From the NCBI RefSeq assembly GCF_026210795.1, contig NC_089433.1, forward strand, positions 3,435,001 to 3,499,000: 64,000 nucleotides of DNA, read 5' to 3'. A program made the position numbers and the translations under genes. Numbering within the stretch: the stretch's first letter is position 1; every line of letters starts with the position of its first letter. The notes beneath the pieces were generated by a model. The model saw nothing but the letters and a program-made list of their open reading frames with translations. It had not been told where the DNA came from and ran no database searches. Below are positions 12,001-22,660 of the stretch, piece after piece. The DNA is from Rhizophagus irregularis. Taxonomy: Eukaryota; Glomeromycota; Glomeromycetes; Glomerales; Glomeraceae.

Positions 12001-13882
12001 CACGGTTTGATAATGGTGTAGTTAGCCGAAAAATTCAGCCGAAGGCGCAGTAAATTTTCGGATAACAACACCCAGCCGAAAAAAATTCATGTTGATCTAG
12101 AATATTTTATTGAATGTTTTATTGGTTCAACATCTACTATTTTCGGCTGAATATTTTCGTCTAACTACACTTTTTTTAAATAATAGTGTAGTTAGCCGAA
12201 AATATCCAACCAGAGGCGCAAGAAACGCCAATATATAATATTCCAGGAGACCAAAGCGAACCAGCAAGACAAGGAGGCAACATCAAAATGTGATGATTTT
12301 ATATATATTTAATATATTTAACTTATTTAATTATAAAATATATAAAATTTTATAATCATTTATATTTTATTAAGCTATAATAAATGTTCAAACAAAATTT
12401 ATTTTAATTATATTATTATTCAATTTAATCATACCACAAATGCCTTACTTTCAGTTTGTTTCTCAATCCATAATTTAATAGCATTTCTCATCAATGCATT
12501 AGCAGATAATTCAGATCTTTTAACAATTTTAGAAACAGCTGATTGTCCAAATCCAATTTGTGATTTAGCTAATTCACAAATTTCATCAGCAGCAATTTGT
12601 TGTGTAATACCTTTAAAAGAATTTTACACTTTTGAAATGCTTCAACAAATCCATTTGCTATTATTTGATCCTCTAGTGATACTTTTGTTTATTTCCATTG
12701 TTCAATGGGATCATCATCTTTAATTTTGTTTAACCTTTTTTTTTATTTGGCTGAGAGCTTTTTACATATTTTCGTGATCTAATATTTAACTGAGGCTAAA
12801 CCATATAGAGCACCTAATGGACTCCATGCTCCTATACGACACATTTCCATAATCTCAGCAACAAATGGTGCAATATTTCTATATTCTATTTGCTAATATT
12901 TCTTATTATTTGCTTTTAAAAATGCTCTATCTAAATACAAATAATCTTTTTCAAAGACTTCTAAGACAAGATATTCATCAGCATATGCCATCAACTCTAA
13001 TATTGTAAATAGACGAAGTTGTGTTGATAAAGAGTTTTTGTGAATAAAAAAATAGGATACTGCATTATATAAGCAATTTCCATCAGCAGTTGTATCAGCA
13101 TATATATAACCATTAAATTCATCTGGTAATAATAAACATGCACCTTCATCTATAACTATACCCTCAGATATACAAACATCTACATATGAAAGATCACAAG
13201 ATAAAATTTGAATTTTTTTATGCTTTTGTCCATAAGACATTATTTCACTTAAACTTGGTAATTTGGCAAGGAATTTTCTAGTTTTAATTAAAAGTTGTTT
13301 AAATAGAATCCATAATTAAGTGAAGTATTTCAGTAAATTTAGCAAATTTTATAACAAAGAAAAAAAGTTTATTAAAAAAAAAATTATCTTTGATTATATT
13401 TAAATCCATTTTATTGAATATTTTCCAAGAATTTAAAAATTATTTACAAGCAAATATTAAAATTAAACATTTTAAAGAAACAATTTTACACCAAACAATA
13501 CCATTTAATAATTAACGATTCTGTATTACATAGATTAATATTATCAAGAAAAGTATATAATTATTATTATTGTAATAATTACATAATATTTACCATTAAA
13601 TAATAATGGTAAATATTATAATATGAACAATCAGGATTTTCATTACCTGTTACCACTTAAATTATTGTATTGCATTTGATATTTACGGCTAACTACACTT
13701 TTTTAAAATAATAATGTAGTTAGCCGTAAATATCTAGCCGAAAATAGTAGATGTTGAACCAATAAAATATTCAAAAAATATTCAAGATCAACATGAATTT
13801 TTTTCGGCTGGGTGTTGTTAGCCGAAAATTTACTGCGCCTTCGGCTGAATTTTTCGGCTAACTACACCATTATCACGGTATG
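12001..13882. mobile_element. MULE-like composite transposon carrying an OTU-domain gene
   Basis: Element 12010-13873 (1864 bp) has long inverted arms of about 165 bp starting ATAATGGTGTAGTTAGCCGA at both ends. Flanks CACGGTTTG (12001-12009) and CACGGTATG (13874-13882) form a 9-bp target duplication with one mismatch. Long TIRs and 9-bp duplications fit the Mutator/MULE superfamily. Each arm is itself bounded by GTGTAGTTAGCC-type repeats, and a second TIR pair borders the inner segment (~12180-13706), so this is nested or composite. It is inserted in exon A3 of kinase locus A: removing 1864+9 bp gives a 459-nt exon, the same length as exon A4, which supports the boundaries. No transposase recognised. 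Confidence 0.8.
12429..13240 (-). pseudogene. OTU-like cysteine protease gene inside transposon, broken
   Basis: From ATG 13240 the frame encodes 115 residues with YADTTADGNCLYNAVSYFF, the Asp-Gly-Asn-Cys nucleophile motif of OTU deubiquitinases, then LRLFTILELMAYADEY. A TAG at 12893-12895 stops it, but the same frame continues with recognisable family sequence (APFVAEIMEMCRIGAWSPLG, ALYGLAS) to about 12790. Further down, after frameshifts, lies a segment ending SELSANALMRNAIKLWIEKQ and a stop at 12429. OTU domains in MULE-type elements are known from plants. I cannot identify the catalytic His. Most likely a decayed cargo or transposon gene. Confidence 0.7.
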
Positions 13883-14142
13883 CACCATTTAGAATATGTA
13901 TCTAAATATTTGCTAACACATTTATCACAATATATATCTTGAAGAATTATAATATAATCCTTATCAGGATTTTGAGATATTCCATATAGGTGATCATTCT
14001 CAAAATATGGCTTAACCTATTGAAACATAAAATTTTATTATAAAATAATTTATAAATTAAATTAAAGGCATACATAACTTATTCAGAAATTCACTGGTAA
14101 TATTTTGTGAGTTATATAATTTTAAATTGACTTTTGTACTCT

Positions 14143-14173
14143 GATAGAAATAAATATGAATATATAAGAAAAC
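14143..14173 (-). other. 31-bp microinversion inside exon A2 of kinase locus A
   Basis: The gene is on the minus strand, but bases 14143-14173 read the expected coding sequence (NKYEYIRK) on the plus strand. Turning just this 31-bp block around gives PLKYDRNKYEYIRKQSTKVN, the family consensus, in frame on both sides. As it stands, the exon reads an unrelated PLKYVFLYIHIYFYQSTKVN. The fit at both breakpoints makes chance unlikely. Confidence 0.8.
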
Positions 14174-14712
14174 ATACTTTAATGGACCATCCTTCCATAT
14201 TGCTGAATATATTGTAGCAAATTCATCTTTTCCTAACTCTTTAATATCATCGAACTGATCATATGGCATCCATTCAACTATAATATCACGATCATCAATT
14301 ATTAATTGCATTTCCTGAATTGAATTATCAATTTTTTCATTTCCGCTGGTCCAATTTGTAAAATTTTTTTCAAAATCATTTATCTGGCATGATTTACACC
14401 ATAAACTAAATTCATCTATAAAACATTTGCTACATTCATTACAATATTTATTTCGAAGAACTAAAATATAATCTTTTGTGTCTGAATTTTGCGATATACC
14501 ATATAGATCATCACGCGCCTATCAAAACAAGAGAAATTTATTATTATTAGGATCATGCCGATCTTGATGGACCGTTATTTTTATCAGTAAAAAGGGTGGG
14601 ATAAAAATATTGGTTATGTATAAAAATAACACGTTAATTAATTAAAAAACTAGGCTTTTATATAAAAACTGCTAAAATTAGGCATGATCTTGGGTGGCAT
14701 GCATAATAATAC

Positions 14713-14785
14713 AGCTATTGAATGGGAGGGTAACATATAAAATCACCCCTATAGAGTGACCAATATTTTTACCCATCCAATAACT
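14713..14785. repeat. Imperfect fold-back hairpin in an intron of kinase locus A
   Basis: AGCTATTGAATGGGAGGGTAA at the left and the inverse of TTTACCCATCCAATAACT at the right form an imperfect hairpin. The termini resemble the hairpins at 6496-6584 and 16388-16467. It lies in the enlarged intron between exons A1 and A2. Confidence 0.45.
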
Positions 14786-15182
14786 ATATTTAAAGTATTT
14801 AAATTAAATAGTATAATTCATACCTCATTTAGAAATTCATCAGTAATATTTCGGGGGTTGTGTAAACATTTTAAATTAACTCTTGTATCCTGGTTTCTTG
14901 AATATTTTCGTTATATTTTAATGGACCATCCTTCCATATTGCCGAATAAATTGTAGAACATTCATCTTTATCTAACTCTTTAATATCATTAAACTGATCA
15001 TATGGTATCCATTCAGTTATATTATCAGAACTTCGAAGGATTTCTAATTGCATTTCCTGAATTAAATTGTCAATTTTTTCATTTCCACTAGTCCAATTTG
15101 TAAAATTATTTTGTAGATTATTTATCTGACATGATTTGCACCATTCAAAACGTAAATACTTTCCACATCTTTCACATTTCAT

Positions 15183-16387
15183 TGTAATAATAATATGGTT
15201 TATACTATTTTAAAATTTTTCAACGTTTACAAGAAATGAAAATCTTGGAACGTCCAACAAGTTTCTTATCTATTGATTTGTTGGCGTAACGTCACATTTG
15301 CCACAAGTCCCATTAATTGATTAAATATTGTTGTGAATAATCATTTGGGTGACACGTGTGACGATTAATTCCATAAATGTTTATTATGTATTTTATAAAA
15401 TATATTAATAAAAATAAATTCAGTTCAAAACTAGCAGTTACCCGCTGCTACCAATGAGTTTGTTTAAGAATTAAGTAGAACAATTTAGTATTATAATGTA
15501 AATCATATCGACAATTAGTAGATTGATATAAATTATATTTACAGTATTAGAATAATATAAATTAGTATATTTAGAATACAATATTAGAATTATATGAATT
15601 ATATTTACAATAATGTCAATAATGTAAATGATATAAATTACAGTGCATTAGGGTAATTTAAATTATATTTACCATTAATAGGTATATGTAATATGAGAAT
15701 TTAATACGTTGATATGATTAATGATTATATGGCGTTTATGCAATTATGATCTATAAAATTTATGCCTGCTCTATACTTGGTTTTTGTTCTCTACACTTGG
15801 CTTTTGATTTTTTCTGTGACGGGCTTGACTTTCATTATTTAATCTTTTTTTACGTTGTTCAGATATTTCACTTTCAAATAATTAAGCCATATGGATTTAG
15901 TATTAACAAAATATTACATATTATATTGATGGAAATTTTTGATACTTAATATATCATTTATGAAATATAAAAAAAAAATTCTCAATAATATATACAATAC
16001 ATGTGGTTCATCGTTCAACAATATATTTGTACAGTATATTATTTAAAAAAAAAATATTTAAAAAAATTTCTTACTGCTTTTTATTATATATTAAAAAAAC
16101 CTACAATAAAAAAGAAATTAACAATTATGTCTGCAATTTATTATTGTTAAAAAAAAATTCTCAAAAAAGAGATATTATCTTAACACGTCCATTTATTATT
16201 ATCTTTGGTAAAATAAATCAAATTATTCTACAGCCAAATAGGATCATGCTTTTTTCATCATGCTGATATTTTTTTATTAAGCTATAAATAAACTACCATT
16301 GCATAATTATTATTGATATTTTTGACGTTGATTAATCAATAGTTTATTGTATTTATAAGATGATCATTGGCGGCTGCAGAATAACAC
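15183..16387. other. AT-rich intergenic region upstream of kinase locus A
   Basis: The first ~60 bases include the leader motif shared with locus B (CGTTGAAAAATTTTA, AAACCATAT). The rest is low-complexity AT-rich DNA; the short open frames at 15746-16266 have no recognisable motif. Confidence 0.4.
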
Positions 16388-16467
16388 AGTTATTTGATAG
16401 GGGGGTTAAAATATCATCCGAACTGCTTCGCAGTTCGGTGATATTCTAACCCCCCTATCAAATAACT
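16388..16467. repeat. Strong fold-back hairpin (AGTTATTTGATAGG ends)
   Basis: An 80-bp near-perfect palindrome: AGTTATTTGATAGGGGGGTT on the left, its inverse AACCCCCCTATCAAATAACT on the right, centre CCGAACTGCttcGCAGTTCGG. Looks like a very small fold-back MITE. Confidence 0.75.
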
Positions 16468-16779
16468 AATATTTAAAAAAAAATCTCTAAAAAAAATATC
16501 TAACCAAAAAAAAATTCTCGGTAAATCTAACCAAAAAAATTTAACAAAATTAACAACATGTACCGGTCAAATACATCACATGTTAAACAATTCGAAATGA
16601 GGGTAATCTAAATATCTAAATATGACATGTTACACAGATTCCGCTAATTAGAAAATCAAACAATCAAACTATCCTTAAAATTGATAGATCTGAATGATAT
16701 TCTTTTTATTAAAAAAAATATTACATCTTTTTTACGTATTTTTATTATTATTATTATTCATTTGATCATAATGTAATGC

Positions 16780-17225
16780 TGCACATTACATTTTCTTATT
16801 TGAATTACTACTAACCAACCCATTTATCTATTTTAAGTAAGGAACTGATCAAAATGGAATATTTTTTTTCATTTTATTTTATTTTTCCATAAATTACTAA
16901 TCGACCCATTTTTTTCTTCATTGCTATTTTAGAGCTTCGGAACGGAAGGTAGAAACAATGTAATTTTTTTAATTTTTTTTTTCATTTCTAATTCCCCTGT
17001 CTTTTGCTTCATTTCTATTTAGATTCGGTCTTGGAACTTCAGAACAGAAGATACTGATCGAAATGGAACAATACGGGTAGATTATAAATATTCCGTTTAA
17101 TAATTATTTTTTTTTCTCCATTTCGAATATTACTAATCGACCTATTTCTTTTAGAACAGAAGATACCGATTGAAACAGAACAATACGTGTAGGTGACAAA
17201 TGTTCTGTTTAACCTTTTGAATGAT
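16780..17225 (+). repeat. Degenerate tandem repeat
   Basis: Roughly three diverged copies of a unit containing ATTACTAATCGACC, CTTCrGAACrGAAG and GATCGAAATGGAAC follow one another. No coding content recognised. Confidence 0.4.
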
Positions 17226-17634
17226 ATCTTTAAATTCGTACTTAACGCTAGTTTTAATAACTAAAAAGTTGTGCGACCTATATGACGATCATTTATCATT
17301 GTCTTATAGGTCAATTACCTTGTGTTATTGAAAAAATTATATTGAAAAAATTATTTTTGATATATTACTAAGCATACAGTATATTATCCGAGTTGAATAT
17401 ATTCTCCAAACCTGACAAAACCCGACCCGATAGGAGGATTATCACAATTTCTGGACATTCTTTTTCATAGGGAGTAAATTGAGGAAAAACATAACCAATT
17501 ATGAATTATCAATGCTAGACAAAATCATAATCCTAATTAATATTGGTTATAACTTATAACCAAATATTCTACTAGTTTAAAAGGATGATATTTATTATAA
17601 AAAGCAGATGAAAATGATAAAGGAATCAAGCAAA

Positions 17635-19145
17635 CCCTATAAGAAATATGTATACGGAAAGGATACGTTTTGTATACATTTTATGTACGTTTCTATAGAT
17701 TCCGTATACAAATTCCGTATATTTAATAAGCAATTCATTTTTGAACATTTTTTAAAAAAACTAATGTATACGAAATGTATACGGAAAAAATTAATCATAC
17801 GGAATGTATACGGAATTTTTAAACTTAATATTTTTAGAAGATAATTTTACAAAAATTCCGTATCATAACACGAGATCACATGATTGTTTATTGTTTGTTA
17901 TGATACGTTTTTTGTTTTTTTTATAAACCCTTACTTTGATGAGTTTGATCTTCCGATCTTCCTTTCTGTCTTTCCCTTCCTTCTCTTTTCTCTTGTCTTA
18001 TTTTTGTTATTTTTTCTAAATTTTTCTTCTTTTTTCATCACCCCCCCTTTTAAAAAAAAATTTTTTTTTTTCGTACCTCACTTTAAAAATTTTTTTTTTC
18101 ATCACTCTCCTTTTTATTCCCACTCTTCTTTTTTTTTTAAAAAAAAATTTTTCTTTCTATTTCTATTTCCTCTTTATAAAAAATTTTTTATTTTTCTAAC
18201 TTTGACGTCCTCCCTTTAAAAAAAAAATTTTTTTTTAACTTTCCTAACTTCGTTACTCTCTTTTTAAAAAAATATTTTTTTTTTGATTTATTCTTTATTC
18301 CCCTTTCTTTTTTATTTATATTTATCCCTTTTTTTATTTCATAGGCCAGCAGATTTTTTTTTGTGAGAAGATTCAGTTTCTTTTTTCTTTTTTGTAGATC
18401 AGTTTGGGAGTCCTTTCCTTTTTGTAGGATTGTTTAGGATTTTTTTCTTTTTTTAGGTCAGTTCAAATTTTCTTTTTTTTTTTTTTTGTAAGTTGGGTTC
18501 AGATTCTTTTCTTTTGTAGGTTGTTTCAGTTTTGTTGCTTCAGAGTCTTGGATTTTTTTGTTGTTTTGGTTTCTTTTTCATCAGATGCTTCATAATTCTT
18601 TTCATTTATGTAGGTCAGAAATTCTGGAGTTCTCTTTCTTTTTTTGTAGGAATGCTGACCTTTGGTGACTTGGACGATTGCAGATACTATATGAAGGGGG
18701 GTTTTGTTTCCAATTAAGTTAGACGTTCTTATGTTTCTTTTTTTTTTTTTAGGTTGTTTGACTCCAAATGAACCTGAACTTATAGATAATTTTTGTTGAA
18801 ATAGGTGGTTTTAATAAGGAGGGAATTTTCATAATGTATTTGTATTTTGTTTATTTTTTATTTTTTATTTAATTTAATAAAGTAAAATTAGATTTATGTA
18901 AATATAATTATAGTAAACTGTAATATAAATAGTAAATTCAGTGACCAAATCGTATAAATTTCGTGATAAAATCAGTGATCAAATCATGTAAATTCCATAT
19001 GAATTCCATGCAAATTTCGTATCCAACCCATATTTTTAGTGATACGGAATTGTGCATTTTTCCGTATCCTATTATGATACGTTATTTCTAAGGAAAAAAA
19101 TCGTATAAAAACTTTATAAAAAACGTATCCAATATTTTTATAGGG
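17635..19145. mobile_element. Candidate 1.5 kb non-autonomous TIR element next to the P450 gene
   Basis: Left end CCCTATAAGAAATATGTATA; the reverse complement of the right end is CCCTATAAAAATATTGGATA, followed on both sides by ATACG-rich subterminal repeats (many copies of CCGTAT / ATACGG, 17640-17860 and 18990-19130). The centre (about 17930-18720) is a pyrimidine-rich tract without a believable gene. The right end stops 30 bp from the P450 stop codon. No clear target-site duplication was determined. Confidence 0.5.
17930..18760 (+). repeat. T-rich tract with reiterated poly-T/GTAGG motif
   Basis: Long T and CT runs alternate with short words like GTAGGTCAGTTCAG in an irregular array. Open frames here are Phe-rich artefacts of the composition. 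Confidence 0.5.
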
Positions 19146-19175
19146 AAATAATAAATTATAATTATGATAACTTTG

Positions 19176-21393
19176 TTAACTTTCAACTTTAGAAACAGAT
19201 AATCCAAGGTATGGATCAAGCTTATTAAAAAGGAAAATTTTTCTTTTAATATGAAATCCTTCAATTGGTTTAAAAACAAAATTCCTAATTAACATAGCTA
19301 ATAATATTTTAATTTCAATTAAGGATACTTTAATGCCTATACAAGTTCTTGTACCAGTAAGGAAAGGCAAATAGTTTAGATTTGATACATTCTTAATTAA
19401 GGAAGGATCCAACCATCTTTTTGGATCAAATTCAGCAGCTGATGGACCCCAAATTTCGGGCAGTCTATGAAGTTCTGCAATTGAAATTTTCATTATAGTA
19501 TCCTATTTTAAAACAATAAAAAAAAAAATCAAATTAATAATTTTGAATTTTTTAGCAAAAAATATATAAACGGTAAATATACCTTTGGAACATGATATCC
19601 TCCCAAAACTTCATCTTTAGTACTAAGTCGACCAGTAGTAGGAACTAAAATAAAATTACATAGTTAATAAGATGATACAAAAAAGAATTAAAAATTTAAT
19701 TTATACCTGGAGAATGTAATCTCAAAGTTTCTTTAACTACGCAATTTAAATATTCCAAAGAATTAATTTCATCAAATGTAGGATTGAATTTTGATTTATC
19801 GGGAAAAGCTTGTAATAATTCTTCACGCAATAAGTCTTGCTCATGCGGATCTTGTGCAAGAGAATATAAGGCCCAACAAATTGCTGTAGCTACTGTTTCA
19901 TGTCCCGCTAATAAAAATGTCATAACCTAAAATATTCAAAAAAAGTGATGAGATAATATGTTTGATGAATAAGCAATATATTAATAAGAAAATTGTGATA
20001 TCGCTGGTAGGATTTGTCACATTATATTGGATCCATTCCCTGTAAAAAGTATTTTATATTTCCATGTTTTTTCCATGAATGTATCATTATCATGGAATTT
20101 ATAGTCGTCTTAAATCATAAAAATTTTATCCCTCTAACACGGATATCCGTCAATGTATTATATTCACGGAATTTTTTACGAAAACCATGGAGAAATAATG
20201 GAAATAATTGGATAAAAATTTTTTATAGGGATGGCGACAAATTACAAAATTCTTTTATTTACCTGATATTTTAATTCTTTGTCAGTTATTTTCTCTTCAA
20301 TGGGTAATGAATTATTGATATTAATTAAATGAGATAAGAGATCTTTTCCTTCCAATTCACCAATTTCTGCTGCTTTACATTTTTCTTCAATCAACTTCTT
20401 TGACATGTGATCAATAATTTCACATGCATTTCTAAACTTTCTGTTTATATCTATTGGAACATTTCTAATAAATGGCACATAAGCTGATAAAAAACTAATG
20501 GCAAGGCGTAAAGAAGGTTGTGAGTCATTTGTAAAAATATTGAGAGCTTCTGTTAATTCATTTGAAGACGTTAATGAATTAAATTCGTAATTAAATCCTA
20601 AAAAAAAAATTTTTTCTTTAGAAATTTTTCTTATTATAATGTGAAAACATCAACATTGAAAAAAATTATCATCTTCTCACCAAATGAGCCAAGCGCATCT
20701 AACGCAGCTTTTGAGATATATGGAGTAAGATTGAATTTAGATTCTCCTAAGTTCACTTTATCTTCGATTAAACATTTTAAGGTAAAAGCTACTCGAATAA
20801 TTGTTGGAACCGTTTCCTAAAATTGAATGAACATATTAATTTAATTCAATTAACTTTATATTATACTACCTACAATGAATTATAATTACTTTGATATTAT
20901 TATGAATGAAAGCCAGATTCATCATTTTTCTTTGTCTCATATGATCTTCACCTTCTGAAAATATAAGACCTTTACCGCCCATTGCAAGAGCATCAGACAT
21001 CATACGAAGAGGTTTAATAAAATCATAAACATGTTTTGACGTAATGTCTTGAATTATTTTTGTATCTGAAATAAGAAGCATTGGTTGATTAAATATTCCA
21101 TGATATCTAATAATATTCCCGTATTCTTGTACCCATTTAAGTTGCGTGTCCTATATAAAAAGAAAGAAATGTATAAATGAGAATTATGACTAACGATTTA
21201 ATATTATTATTTATTAATTAATAACCTCTTTTGTAAAAATTGTTTTAAGATTTCCGTAAAGTAGACTTTCAGATGGTGGACCAGGAATTTTTCTCAAAGG
21301 AGTAATATAAATTGGCCAAATATATATTTTATAAGTGATCCATCCTATAACTCCTAACACAAAAAGACTAACAAAAGAAGTCAAATCAAGCAT
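19176..21393 (-). CDS. Cytochrome P450 monooxygenase
   Basis: Seven exons, all with GT-AG introns: 21393-21226, 21150-20890, 20816-20681, 20597-20263, 19926-19707, 19644-19583, 19502-19176; 1509 nt, 502 residues, frame intact. Haem-thiolate oxidoreductase, probably ER-anchored by the N-terminal hydrophobic helix (residues 4-30, SFVSLFVLGVIGWITY), followed by the proline hinge KIPGPPSE. Helix-I motif AGHET (307-311), helix-K ExxR (ETLR, 366-369), FDPKRW (PERF-like), and haem loop FLTGTRTCIG (about 441-450, Cys448 as iron ligand). Length is normal for microsomal P450s. Substrate cannot be told from sequence. Intron 4 holds an inverted-repeat insertion, and a TIR element ends just beyond the stop codon. 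Confidence 0.93.
20012..20242. mobile_element. Inverted-repeat insertion in a P450 intron
   Basis: The 336-nt intron 19927-20262 is much larger than its neighbours. Its ends share ATTTGTCaC...CCATtCCCTgTAAAAA and, inverted, ATTTGTCGCCATCCCTATAA, suggesting a ~230-bp MITE whose left arm has a ~12-nt insertion. Confidence 0.4.
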
Positions 21394-22197
21394 TTTGTTT
21401 TTTGTTGTAAATAAATAATTTTCGTGAGGAGAAAATTATCGCAAGATACAGTGCCCGGAAAAAAGTATAAATGACGATAATCGTTATGATAATCCCTTCT
21501 ATATAGAGGTTTTTATTAATAATTAACGTTTATTATGAACTGCACCATCTCTAAAAATTTCGTGCAAGTGCGACCCTCACCCCTAAGGAATCGGTTTTCG
21601 CAAATGTGGAAAACCCGAAATTTTTCAGAATAACTTTGTAGAAAAGGTTCGATTGCTAGTGTTACCGGTGTTGACGGTAATTAAGGGACGTATTGTAGAT
21701 AACTTATATCGTATAGACACACGAATACCAACGGGATTCTTACTCAATACTACCTTTCCTGGTATTTCTGGTATTGTTTGTTAAGAATCGTCAAGGTAAA
21801 CAATTAATAAATACGATTAGTAATAATACATGATGGGTATAAGACAAATCTTATGTGAATATACAAAAACAACGTGTAAAATTAACTGAAATATAACGAT
21901 TTTATTTAATAGAGGTAGAATTTCGGATTTACAACAAGGTGATGAAAGGGTGTTGGGAAATATATCTCAAAGATAACTAACTAGAGGGGTAACTACTCTA
22001 TCATGAATTTGGCAAAGGCGTATTTATGGCTAATTTTATCTTACTGCCATCTCTTTTTCTGACATCAATGGCGGAATCTAATCTAATCGTTAATGTTTCA
22101 TCACAATATTACAATAGCGATAATTTTCATTGTAAGCCACTTTTTAATAGAACACAAATGATAAATTTTGGACAATTAATACTATTAAATTAATTTC
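21394..22197. other. Upstream region of the P450 gene
   Basis: Holds the presumed P450 promoter. A moderately GC-richer stretch near 21540-21800 shows no ORF or RNA gene that I can recognise. Confidence 0.35.
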
Positions 22198-22660
22198 CAT
22201 ATAATAACTTCTAATAAAATTGTATACACATAAATAATACAAATAAAGAAAATAAATAAATATATAAATAATAATAAATTGAATAAATTGAATAAATATA
22301 ATAATGATATATATGTAAATTGAATAAATATAATAATGATATATATGTAAATTGAATAAATATAATAATGATATATATGTAAATTGAATAAATATAATAA
22401 TGATATATATGTAAATTGAATAAAGCGATATAATAATGATATATATGTAAATTAAATAAATATAATAATGATATATATGTAAATTTATCACATAAAATCA
22501 ATATCTTTAATATAGTTAACTTCTAATAAAATTGTATACACATTAATAATACAAATAAAGAAAATAAATAAATAAATAAATAATAATAAATTGAATAAAT
22601 TGAATAATGATATATATGTAAATTTATCATATAAAATCAATATCTTTAATATAGTTAACT
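22198..22660. repeat. 32-bp minisatellite with duplicated flank
   Basis: About six tandem copies of a 32-bp unit (TTGAATAAATATAATAATGA then TATATATGTAAA) lie at about 22289-22484. The flank CTTCTAATAAAATTGTATAC...AATACAAATAAAG occurs before it (22207) and again after it (22519), followed by a partial array. The resulting Ile/Tyr-rich open frames are artefacts. Confidence 0.8.

Larger units (their letters stand above)
9430..15182 (-). pseudogene. Kinase locus A: tandem N-lobe/zinc-ribbon repeats plus TKL-like kinase, multiply disrupted
   Basis: Reads from ATG 15182 leftwards. Exons by homology: A1 15182-14824 (frameshifted near 14900), A2 14518-~14085, A3 14016-11685 (split by a transposon), A4 11612-11154, A5 11091-10636 (two frameshifts) and A6 from 10566 to about 9430. 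A1-A4 each encode a CxxC...WCKxC ribbon and a decayed N-lobe (KELGKDEF, IYSAIWKDG, TKVNLK); A5 has the intact loop EIGEGGFAKVY. A6 is the C-lobe: VHHDFHTG (HRD Arg replaced by His), SDMG split by a 193-bp MITE, GVMPYVAPEVLKG, then frameshifts near 10320 and 9900 and more towards the 3' end. The A2 donor GTATG has become TTATG, and a 31-bp inversion lies in A2. Paralogous to locus B: both share leader sequence CGTTGAAAA...AAACCATAT. Clearly dead as a kinase. Confidence 0.85.

Noticed and set aside
15746-16266. Two short plus-strand frames upstream of kinase A
   Set aside because: Low-complexity, no homologous feature elsewhere in the window, no splice or start context.
17884-18219. 111-residue Phe-rich open frame
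   Set aside because: Composition artefact of a T-rich tract inside a repeat element; no motif and no plausible signals.
22144-22501. Overlapping Ile/Tyr-rich frames on the minus strand
   Set aside because: They are translations of the 32-bp minisatellite.
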